Part shown: one piece after another, positions 46,522 through 56,900 of the stretch | How the letters are laid out: each line of letters opens with the position of its first letter | How positions within the stretch are numbered: the stretch's first letter is position 1 | From: Eleusine coracana subsp. coracana | Lineage: Eukaryota; Streptophyta; Magnoliopsida; Poales; Poaceae | Assembly (NCBI GenBank): GCA_032690845.1 | Contig: CM064427.1 | Span: forward strand, 15,635,501 to 15,699,500 | Length of the DNA stretch: 64,000 nt | Direction of reading: 5' to 3' | Notes under the pieces: model-generated | Databases searched by the model: none | What the model was told of the DNA's origin: nothing | What the model saw: only the letters and a program-made list of their open reading frames with translations | Translations under genes and position numbers: made by a program

Positions 46522-48153
46522 TGTTGGGCGTATCTACGCACCCACTTATATAGCGCAAGAGGACGGTGTACGATTGTAGCACTTTTTCCCTTGAATTGAG
46601 TATTCCAAGGTTTATCGAATCCACTGGGACCTTAGGGATTTATTAAACAAAGTTAACAGTCAAAAATCTAGTCAAGGTTACTGTCAAGGTCAGGTTGCAT
46701 GAGGAAGAGACTGGCCAGCACAAAGGTGCGCCAGACAGTAAATCTGTCGTTGCGCTGATCGACGCAGGGATTGAGCCGATCGGCACACTGGTGAAACTGA
46801 ACAAAGTGCGCGAGATCTATTAAATCTGGGGTTACGCTGATCGGCGCTGGAATTGAGCGAACGGCACACTGGTGGATCTAAGCCAAAGTTGTTGCGCTGA
46901 TCGGCGCAGGGTTGAGCCGATCAGCACACCAGTGAGTCTAAGCCAAAGTGTTCCAGATCTTGTAAACCTATGCTGGTAAGTGAGTAGCCAGATATCTACT
47001 AGTGAGATCGTAACCAGATAGTCTAATTGAATAGCATCATAATGGGTAATTACATGGATCAATGAAAACCTATAATGAGTAAGATCACCCTGCTTTCCGA
47101 GCGGCTCCCTATTTTTATCGCAGCGGAGAGGAAACCCTTAATCGCGCGAGTATCTTACCCTACTCAACTATCCAATAGTGTTGCGCAGGTTTAGTGCTGT
47201 CACCGCTAAACCACACTACTGGCATCATCATGCAACCATGATCAATACAATGTCCGAATACTATCCTAATCACCATGATTACGATAATATCTACTTACTT
47301 AGCTTGAACTAAGCAATTGGAATAAGCATATGCATGATTATAGAATCAAGATAGACAAATAACCAAAACCATCATCAACATATTCAATCATCCTTGAGGT
47401 ACATGGAGTAAGATTCATCCCCATCGAGATGGCCTACCTTGACGGATCAACTCTTGACTCCAATGGTTCTTGAAACTCAACTAGAGATCTATTCTGACGG
47501 GGCAAGCCCCGGTGGCTCTAACTCACGGATCTGGTGTCCCTCTGTCGCATCCCCTTCTGCGGCGAGGGTTTACAAGTATTTATACGGGTTCTACTCGTAA
47601 AGGACTTGGTTTCTAGCAAATAAGGCGGTTGCGCTGATCGGCGCAGGATTGCGCCGATCGGCGCAAGCCGTGTCTTCTCTGATCTCTTCCCTGAGTCGGT
47701 TCCTTTGTCTTCCACAGCTGCCATGTGGGCCTTTTCCTTCGAGATAAAATCTTGTACTGCATGTTAAGATCTTGGAGTTTCATAGATCTTCTTGAAGTTC
47801 CATAATTCTTCTTAGACAAATATCTTCAAGTCTCTTATGTAGATAAACTTCCATAAACATGTGGAATGGGCCTCGGTCACTTCTGTGGGTCAAAACACCC
47901 TTGCGTCGATCGGCTCATGGGCTGCGTCGATCGGCACACGTGGCTTCTTTAGTGCTTTTCGTCGGTTCTAGACTCCTGTCCTCTCCATCATCGCATTAAT
48001 CACCAATTTTACCTGTTTCTGCAATAAAGCTCCAAAACAAAGCATATACAAATATATAGACGATATCACAGGTAAATGACCTAAATTAGTATCAATTATG
48101 CTCTAATTGGGGTAATATTCACATATAAAAGGAGCACTTGGGAAGTGCCAACA
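46522..48153 (-). repeat. 5' LTR of element C
   Basis: 1,632 bp, TGTTGG...CCAACA. TATA box (minus) at 47577-47584. Palindrome pairs near 46753/46774, 46837/46858, 46896/46917, 47635/47655 and 47907/47928. Confidence 0.95.
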
Positions 48154-48392
48154 AGCAACCCAAGGAGTACACCTTTGTGGAGTTCATGATGAACTTCCTA
48201 ACACAAGAGGACCCAATTCTCTACACTCCGAAGAAAAAGGCAAATGTCAAACATGGGTTCCGGACAAAGAAGAAGCCAGTGCAGCAGAAGGACCTTTCAA
48301 CCACACCACCCAAGAAGCTAAAAAAGGTGTGGCAGCCTAAGAAGACATCCTTGTCACCATCTTCGAATAAGGATGCGCCAAAAGAAAAATAA
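48154..48392 (+). pseudogene. continuation of the D protease/linker frame after element C
   Basis: With C removed, the frame from 38157 continues as EQPKEYTFVEFMMNFL and ends at a stop at 48392 after a Lys/Pro-rich tail. Where a reverse transcriptase would be expected there is only this short basic tail. Confidence 0.65.
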
Positions 48393-48842
48393 ACATGACA
48401 GGAGGAAGTCCCTTACGTCAAACTCAAAATTGATGGACCCTCGCCGGCACGTAAAATGGTATTTATCCATGTTTCCCTTTCAAAATAACTTTTTCAATTT
48501 TCAATTGCATTTGCATCTTTGAATTTGCTTTGGAATCTGAAAATTTATTTTCTAACCATTTGCATTTTCAAATAAAAAAATTGGAATTTTATTTTTTTTA
48601 TTTATGAGAAAAAGAATTTTTCAAAAGAACAAAAATGACTTTCTTCGAAAAAGCTTTTTATTCTTGTGGGCCACCACCAGTGGGACCCAGCAGCCAGAGC
48701 AGGGGACCAGAGGGTCCACTGCCACGTCGACCCACCTGGCACCCTCTGGTCGACCGACCAGAGCAATGGCTCTCTGGGCCCCCTTCCTCCAACGGCTAGC
48801 TGGCAACGGCCACATTCAAAAGTGACCATTGCTCAGCTTTGC
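48393..48842 (+). other. D internal spacer with palindromes
   Basis: AT-rich to 48660, then GC-rich. GGACCAGAGGGTCC (near 48698) and CTCTGGTCGACCGACCAGAG (near 48745) are GGTCGAYCGACC-type palindromes like those of the D LTR. They end about 80 bp upstream of the TATA box at 48843. Confidence 0.65.
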
Positions 48843-48850
48843 TATAAAAG
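48843..48850 (+). promoter_or_regulatory. putative internal TATA box of the D X-ORF
   Basis: TATAAAAG in TTTGCTATAAAAGGTAATGG, followed about 35 bp later by a pyrimidine-rich start-like CTCATTTCTCTCAAGC, as in plant promoters. It lies upstream of the X-ORF and downstream of palindromes. Confidence 0.55.
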
Positions 48851-49059
48851 GTAATGGTCGAGAGAGGAAGGCTCTTGCTCTCATTTCTCTCAAGCATTCA
48901 AGCTCTGAAAATTCCACCAAAAAGGTTTGCTTAGAATTTTCATTTGCAAGTTGGTTTTACATTTGCAAGAGTTTCTCGATGGAGTATTAAAAACATTTGG
49001 TGTTTTCACTAACCTTAACTCCCGTTCGAGTTGCACTTGTGTTTTTGTTTGCTTTAGTG

Positions 49060-49880
49060 TGCAGTTGTATATGAAGAAGGTGAAGTGCGCACTACGAAAA
49101 GTTAAGGACAAGGTGACGGGAAACCCGAGTAGCCCTACACCATCCATGGTGTACAATAATAGCTCCCGCCAACCACGTACAAAGGAAGAACCACGCTCAA
49201 GCACACCAGTCGAGGAACCTATGGAGGAGGAACCGGGTAACCAGGCCGAATTTTAGCCACGTTGTATTCCAACTCAACACCGACAATGACCTCGACTTGG
49301 TTAGCAAGAGAGAGCGTGATATGTACAAAATGATCACTGAGTGGTCTTATGCTCCTACGTGAGTGTATGATCCGGACTTTTTGGCTAAGACAGGTATGGA
49401 TTCTAAATTTGGTACTATCTTTCACACTGTGCGGTGGAACCATATAGTACCGGTAGATGAACCTAGCTCTTGTTTACTTACTGTACAGTTTTTATGCACC
49501 TTACAATGGGATGAAAGCGAGCTTACATTTCATTTAAGCAGGATGCTAGAATCACCCTTGCTTCGAAGCAATTTGGTGTTTTGCTAGGTTTTTCCCCTTT
49601 TACACTTTTAGAACCCGTTATTGGTTTTTACAAGAATAATTTTTGGGAAGAAATAACGGGGCAATCTTTGCTCTCATCACCTAGAAACACCGACATTCAA
49701 AATCCAACCTTGTATGTAAAAATGGTTGGATATGACTTTGTTTCCAAGATATGATATTAGGACCGTGCGAGCCGATGAATTGTTTATCCTTTTCTGCATG
49801 GGTAATAAAATCAAAGTCATGACTGTTAAAGCCATGGTTCATCAGTGGGCTAATATAATAAAACATAAGGGTGCTTTAGA
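49060..49880 (+). pseudogene. X-ORF of element D, function unknown
   Basis: A basic, Pro/Ser-rich N-terminal part (VKCALRKVKDKVTG..) is followed after a frame change near 49250 by RERDMYKMITEW, DPDFLAKTGMDSKFGTIF, CLLTVQFLCTL and LASKQFGVLLGFSPFTLLEP. The block DPDFLAKTGM...FLCTL is laid out like FLTSIGMWEDL...VGSTM in the C X-ORF and the Athila ORF-1 group. Stops near 49360 and 49755 and frame changes break it. It is cut by E at 49884. Confidence 0.5.
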
Positions 49881-50060
49881 GTTTGTTGGCGGCCGATAAA
49901 ACCCATAATCGGCCACCAACCGGTCAGGAAATACAAGGTATGGACCAAAGTTTAATAAATATTTGTTTAAACTAATAAAGTTCCATGAGTTTTGGTGAAA
50001 TATGTGTTTGCAGGTGTAAGAGAGCCAAGATATACAAAAACATGAAGAAACACCCCGTCG

Positions 50061-50216
50061 GCCGATCACGACTGTGAAACAGCCGTTTTCATCGGCCGAT
50101 AGGGTCGTTTTCAGGCTGAAATCAGGAACCGGCCGATAGGGTCATATACGGCTGAAATCAGCCAATCGGCTGATTAACCGGAGTCGTTTTTCAGGCTGAT
50201 CATCCGACCCGGCCGG
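50061..50216. repeat. palindromic block in E
   Basis: TCGGCCGATAGGGTC-type units near 50092 and 50132, CAATCGGCTGATT near 50161 and further GGCTGA(A/T)ATCA repeats at spacings of about 40 bp. The core ATCGGCCGAT is again a GC-rich palindrome upstream of a TATA box. Confidence 0.65.
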
Positions 50217-50649
50217 TTTTGCAAAAACACTTCACCGTGATGTCGTTTTCTCCTCCCGGATTAAAAATGATGAGATATGGCTAAGGAAAAGAACGCCAAC
50301 AAGTGGCCTAACAGGGAGAAGTCAAGGGGCAACCCAGAGGGGGTCGACACCTAGCCAAGGCCACCGCCCGGTCTGGCTTGTTGCCCGGCCTCGGGTTGCC
50401 ACCCGGGGTTGCCAGCCCATGAAGCCCAATAGGCCTACTAGCCCCCAAAATGGAGAAGTTGGTACGAACTGACCGAACAACCGCCTTCGGGACAAGATCC
50501 AAGCCAACCAAAAGAAGTCGGTCGCGAACCGACACGATCCTACGACAGCTCGGCACACATGGCCGCTCGGCATGGCCCGTCGCCCAGTGGACCGACTTCG
50601 GCCAATCGACCCTTCTTCACCTACAAGTACCCCCCTGCCCATTGCCACC

Positions 50650-50657
50650 TATAAATA
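50650..50657 (+). promoter_or_regulatory. TATA box of E
   Basis: CACCTATAAATAGAGGGGG, a strong plant TATA context, about 435 bp downstream of the palindromic block. Confidence 0.65.
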
Positions 50658-50972
50658 GAGGGGGAATTCAGCAGAAAAGAAGAATCATCAAGGAAACACA
50701 TCAAGGAGTCCATTTCCCACTACTTGTGCTACTTAGTAGAGTAGGTTAGTTAGTCGGAAGTTAGAGTCTAGTTGAGAGCATCGCTCAGGATTCCAGAATT
50801 GTTTCGGAGTCTTGGTATGAGCTCTCTTGTATCTTTTCTCTTCATGTAAGACTTATCCTTTGTCAATATAAATATCTTTTCTTCTATATCTTATCAAGTA
50901 TTTATTTATTTTTAACTCAAGTAGGGTTGTCTAGCGATAGCGTAATCAAGAATTGTTTCGGAGTCTTGGTAT

Positions 50973-53900
50973 GACCTCGCCGAGAAGGCTTATCCTTGCC
51001 TGCAAATCAAGAAAACAAGCAAGAACAAAGAAGAATGCAACCAAATTTGCAAGTATACGATGAATCTCACAAGTTGGGGTCTCACAAACCGATCAAATGG
51101 CAAAACTGTTATCAACAGAATAATCTAAGCAAAACCCAAACCCTAATGAAGAGGCGGCGGCTGTATATGACGACCCTAGGGTCGTGCAAGACCCCCTGGA
51201 CGCAGCCTTAAGTGGGCTCAACTTGTTACATGGCCCAAAGACCGATTACGGTGTCGCAGCACCAGGACAGATTCTCAAAGTCGATTTGTTTTGGCGATTT
51301 CTGACGTCTAGGAAATAATTTTGACATGGGACCCATTGGGTTGGAAAGTTCTTTTCGTTATTTTTCCAGGCATATATAGAACGTCCAAATCCGAGTCCGT
51401 ATGCGTCCTGGGTGTCCGTTTTAGTGCAGACTGGTCCTGGGCTCCAAAACAGACTCGAAGTCGGTTTTGATTGGGCCTCCACCTTGGCATGGACGTCCTT
51501 GCTGGCCCATCATGTCTCCAATCACCTCTCCAGCTATCTCATCATCATCTCCATGGTTACTAACAACAATTAATTCATTAGGTAGCAATCTATTCTCAAA
51601 ACCACATAATAAAAATATTAGAAACGATCTCACCTGTAAATTCAGGTGATGCACATGGACTTTCATCTTAGTTGAAGGAGTGTTGTGTGTATCCATGAGT
51701 GTGATGTACTGATACCACTTGATGTGAACAAGGGTTCCCGATCTTCCGATAGGTTCTGATAATCTTGATTAAGGCGGAGGCGATACACAAATCGATCCGG
51801 CTTCCGAACGACACGTTCTGAACCCCGCAATCGCAACACAATGTCTCCTGTGGTTATCAACCATTCAAGAACGATTGACCGTGCCGAGAAGGCTTATTCT
51901 TGCCTGCAAATCAAGAAAACAAGCAAGAACAAAGAAGAATGCAACCAAATTTGCAAGTATACGATGAATCTCACAAGTTGGGATCTCACAAACCGATCAA
52001 ATGGCAAAACTGTTATCAACAGAATAATCTAAGTAAAACCCAATCCCTAATGAAGAGGCGGCGGCTGTATATGAGGACCCTAGGGTCGTGCAAGACCCCC
52101 TGGATGCAGCCCTAAGTGGGCTCAACTCGTTACATGGCCCAAAGACCGATTACGGTGTCGCAGCACCAGGACAGATTTCTGGAAGTGAATTTGTTTCGGC
52201 GATTGCAGACGGCTCAGGAACAATTTTGACATGGGACCGATTGGGTTGGAAAGTTCTTTTCGTTATATTTCCAGGCATATATAGAACGTCCAAATCCGAG
52301 TCCGTATACGTCCTGGGTGTCTGTTTTAGTGCAGACTGGTCCTGGGCTCCGAAACAGACTCGAAGTCGGTTTTGATTGGGCCTCCACCTTGGCTTGGACG
52401 TCCTTGCTGGCCCATCACGTCTCCAATCACCTCTCCAGCTATCTCATCATCATCTCCATGGTTACTAACAACAATTAATTCATTAGGTAGCAATCTATTC
52501 TCAAAACCACATAATAAAAATATTAGAAACGATCTCACCTGTAAATTCAGGTGATGCACATAAACTTTCATCTTAGTTGAAGGAGTGTTGTGTGTATCCA
52601 TGAGTATGATGTACTGGTACCACTTGTTGTGAACAAGGGTTCCCGATCTTCCGATAGGTTCTGATAATCTTGATTAAGGCGGAGGCGATACACAAATCGA
52701 TCCGGCTTCCGAACGACACGTTCTGAACCCCGCAATCGCAGCACAACGTCTCCTCTGGTTATCAACCATTCAAGAACGATTGACCTCGTCGAGAAGGCTT
52801 ATCCTTGCCTGCAAATCAAGAAAACAAGCAAGAACAAAGAAGAATGCAACCAAATTTGCAAGTATACGATGAATCTCACAAGTTGGGGTCTCACAAACCG
52901 ATCAAACGGCAAAACTGTTATCAACAAAATAATTTAAGTAAAACCCAATCCCTAATGAAGAGGGGGCGGCTGTATATGAGGACCCTAGGGTCGTGCAAGA
53001 CCCCCTGGACGCAGCCCTAAGTGGGCTCAACTCGTTACATGGCCCAAAGACCGATTACGGTGTCGCAGCACCAGGACAGATTCTGGAAGTCGATTTGTTT
53101 TGTCGATTTCCGACGGCTAGGAAATAATTTTGACATGGGACCCATTGGGATGGAAAGTTCTTTTCGTTATCTTTCCAGGCATATATAGAGCGTCCAAATC
53201 CGAGTCCGTATGCGTCCTAGGTGTCCGTTTTAGTGCAGACTGGTCCTGGGCTCCGAAACAGACTCGAAGTCGGTTTTGATTGGGCCTCCACCTTGGCTTG
53301 GACGTCCTTGCTGGCCCATCATGTCTCCAATCACCTCTCCAGCTATCTCATCATCGTCTCCATGGTTACTAACAACAATTAATTCATTAGGTAGCAATCT
53401 ATTCTCAAAACCACATAATAAAAATATTAGAATCGATCTCACCTGTAAATTCAGGTGATGCACATGAACTTTCATCTTAGTTGAAGGAGTGTTGTGTGTA
53501 TCCATGAGTGTGATGTACTGATACCACTAGATGTGAACAAGGGTTCCCAATCTTCCGATAGGTTCTGATAATCTTGATTAAGGCGGAGGCGATACACAAA
53601 TCGATCCGGCTTCCGAACGACACGTTCTGAACCCCGCAATCACAGCACAACGTCTCCTCTGGTTATCAACCATTCAAGAACGATTGACCTCACCGAGAAG
53701 GCTTATCCTTGCCTGCAAATCAAGAAAACAAGCAAGAACAAAGAAGAATGCAACCAAATTTACAAGTATACGATGAATCTCACAAGTTGGAGTCTCACAA
53801 ACCGATCAAATGGCAAAACTGTTATCAACAGAATAATCTAAGTAAAACCCAAACCCTAATGAAGAGGCGGAGGCTGTATATGACGACCCTAGGATCGTGC

Positions 53901-56900
53901 AAGACCCCCTGGACGCAGCCCTAAGTGGGCTCAACTCGTTACATGGCCCAAAGACCGATTACGGCGTTGCAGCACCAGGACAGATTCTGGAAGTCGATTT
54001 GTTTTGGCGATTTCCGACGGCTAGGAAATAATTTTGACATGGGACCCATTGGGATGGAAAGTTCTTTTCGTTATCTTTCCAGGCATATATAGAGCGTCCA
54101 AATCCGAGTCCGTATGCGTCCTAGGTGTCCGTTTTAGTGCAGACTGGCCCTGGGCTCCGAAACAGACTCGAAGTCGGTTTTGATTGGGCCTCCACCTTGG
54201 CTTGGACGTCCTTGCTGGCCCATCATGTCTCCAATCACCTCTCCAGCTATCTCATCATCGTCTCCATGGTTACTAACAACAATTAATTCATTAGGTAGCA
54301 ATCTATTCTCAAAACCACATAATAAAAATATTAGAATCGATCTCACCTGTAAATTCAGGTGATGCACATGAACTTTCATCTTAGTTGAAGGAGTGTTGTG
54401 TGTATCCATGAGTGTGATGTACTGATACCACTAGATGTGAACAAGGGTTCCCAATCTTCCGATAGGTTCTGATAATCTTGATTAAGGCGGAGGCGATACA
54501 CAAATCGATCCGGCTTCCGAACGACACGTTCTGAACCCCGCAATCACAGCACAACGTCTCCTCTGGTTATCAACCATTCAAGAACGATTGACCTCACCGA
54601 GAAGGCTTATCCTTGCCTGCAAATCAAGAAAACAAGCAAGAACAAAGAAGAATGCAACCAAATTTACAAGTATACGATGAATCTCACAAGTTGGAGTCTC
54701 ACAAACCGATCAAATGGCAAAACTGTTATCAACAGAATAATCTAAGTAAAACCCAAACCCTAATGAAGAGGCGGAGGCTGTATATGACGACCCTAGGATC
54801 GTGCAAGACCCCCTGGACGCAGCCCTAAGTGGGCTCAACTCGTTACATGGCCCAAAGACCGATTACGGCGTTGCAGCACCAGGACAGATTCTGGAAGTCG
54901 ATTTGTTTTGGCGATTTCCGACGGCTAGGAAATAATTTTGACATGGGACCCATTGGGATGGAAAGTTCTTTTCGTTATCTTTCCAGGCATATATAGAGCG
55001 TCCAAATCCGAGTCCGTATGCGTCCTAGGTGTCCGTTTTAGTGCAAATTGGTCCTGGGCTCCGAAACAGACTCGAAGTCGGTTTTGATTGGGCCTCCACC
55101 TTGGCTTGGACGTCCTTGCTGGCCCATCATGTCTCCAATCACCTCTCCAGCTATCTCATCATCGTCTCCATGGTTACTAACAACAATTAATTCATTAGGT
55201 AGCAATCTATTCTCAAAACCACATAATAAAAATATTAGAATCGATCTCACCTGTAAATTCAGGTGATGCACATGAACTTTCATCTTAGTTGAAGGAGTGT
55301 TGTGTGTATCCATGAGTGTGATGTACTGATACCACTAGATGTGAACAAGGGTTCCCAATCTTCCGATAGGTTCTGATAATCTTGATTAAGGCGGAGGCGA
55401 TACACAAATCGATCCGGCTTCCGAACGACACGTTCTGAACCCCGCAATCACAGCACAACGTCTCCTCTGGTTATCAACCATTCAAGAACGATTGACCTCA
55501 CCGAGAAGGCTTATCCTTGCCTGCAAATCAAGAAAACAAGCAAGAACAAAGAAGAATGCAACCAAATTTACAAGTATACGATGAATCTCACAAGTTGGAG
55601 TCTCACAAACCGATCAAATGGCAAAACTGTTATCAACAGAATAATCTAAGTAAAACCCAAACCCTAATGAAGAGGCGGAGGCTGTATATGACGACCCTAG
55701 GATCGTGCAAGACCCCCTGGACGCAGCCCTAAGTGGGCTCAACTCGTTACATGGCCCAAAGACCGATTACGGCGTTGCAGCACCAGGACAGATTCTGGAA
55801 GTCGATTTGTTTTGGCGATTTCCGACGGCTAGGAAATAATTTTGACATGGGACCCATTGGGATGGAAAGTTCTTTTCGTTATCTTTCCAGGCATATATAG
55901 AGCGTCCAAATCCGAGTCCGTATGCGTCCTAGGTGTCCGTTTTAGTGCAAATTGGTCCTGGGCTCCGAAACAGACTCGAAGTCGGTTTTGATTGGGCCTC
56001 CACCTTGGCTTGGACGTCCTTGCTGGCCCATCATGTCTCCAATCACCTCTCCAGCTATCTCATCATCGTCTCCATGGTTACTAACAACAATTAATTCATT
56101 AGGTAGCAATCTATTCTCAAAACCACATAATAAAAATATTAGAATCGATCTCACCTGTAAATTCAGGTGATGCACATGAACTTTCATCTTAGTTGAAGGA
56201 GTGTTGTGTGTATCCATGAGTGTGATGTACTGATACCACTAGATGTGAACAAGGGTTCCCAATCTTCCGATAGGTTCTGATAATCTTGATTAAGGCGGAG
56301 GCGATACACAAATCGATCCGGCTTCCGAACGACACGTTCTGAACCCCGCAATCACAGCACAACGTCTCCTCTGGTTATCAACCATTCAAGAACGATTGAC
56401 CTCACCGAGAAGGCTTATCCTTACCTGCAAATCAAGAAAATAAGCAAGAACAAAGAAGAATGCAACCAAATTTGCAAGTGTACGATGAATCTCACAAGTT
56501 GGGGTCTCACAAACCGATCAAACGACAAAACTGTTATCAACAAAATAATCTAAGTAAAACCCGATCCCCAATGAAGAGGCGGCGGCTGTATATGAGGACC
56601 CTAGGGTCGTGCATGACCGCCTGGACGCAGCCCTAAGTGGGCTCAACTCGTTACATGGCCTAAAGACCGATTACGGTGTCGCAGCACCAGGACAGATTCT
56701 AGAAGTTAATTTGTTTTGGCGATTGCCGACGGCTCCGGAACAATTTTTACATGGGACCGGTTGGGTTGGAAAGTTCTTTTCGTTATCTTTCCAGGCATAT
56801 ATAGAACGTCCAAATCCGAGTCCGTATACGTCCTGGGTGTCCGTTTTAGTGCAGACTGGTCCTGGGCTCCGAAACAGACTCGAAGTCGGTTTTGATTGGG

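Larger units (their letters stand above)
38153..48158 (-). mobile_element. element C: Athila-like Gypsy element with gag and protease but no polymerase, nested in D
   Basis: LTRs at 38158-39791 and 46522-48153 are flanked by AGCAG (38153-38157) and AGCAA (48154-48158), one mismatch apart. The first base of the left LTR is mutated (GGTTGG for TGTTGG). On the minus strand the order is primer site (46507-46490), gag, protease, palindrome-rich leader, X-ORF, untranslated region and polypurine tract. RT, RNase H and integrase are absent. Removing C restores the D reading frame across the site. Confidence 0.94.
34449..49883 (+). mobile_element. element D: Ty3/gypsy element without polymerase, 3' end not seen
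   Basis: Plus strand. The 5' LTR (34449-36109) is followed by a primer site, a broken gag with zinc knuckle, a protease-like stretch, then (after nested C) the end of that frame, an internal TATA box and an X-ORF. No RT, RNase H or integrase occurs in between. The left flank is ATCTT (34444-34448); the 3' LTR and matching duplication are not in the window, because E and the tandem array replace or interrupt the end. Confidence 0.78.
49884..50972 (+). repeat. E: LTR-like sequence, 3' end uncertain
   Basis: Starts TGTTGGCGGCCG. It has repeated GGCCGATAGGGTC palindrome-related blocks, then a TATA box at 50650-50657 and a leader, as in a plus-strand LTR. No partner LTR or primer site is in the window. 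GAATTGTTTCGGAGTCTTGG occurs at about 50795 and again at about 50953, and the second copy fuses directly to the tandem array. Confidence 0.55.

Noticed and set aside
12388..47950. Palindromes as transcription terminators, restriction sites or bacterial contamination
   Set aside because: They lie inside LTR retrotransposons with matching target duplications, upstream of TATA boxes, and lack T-runs. The context is clearly plant nuclear DNA.
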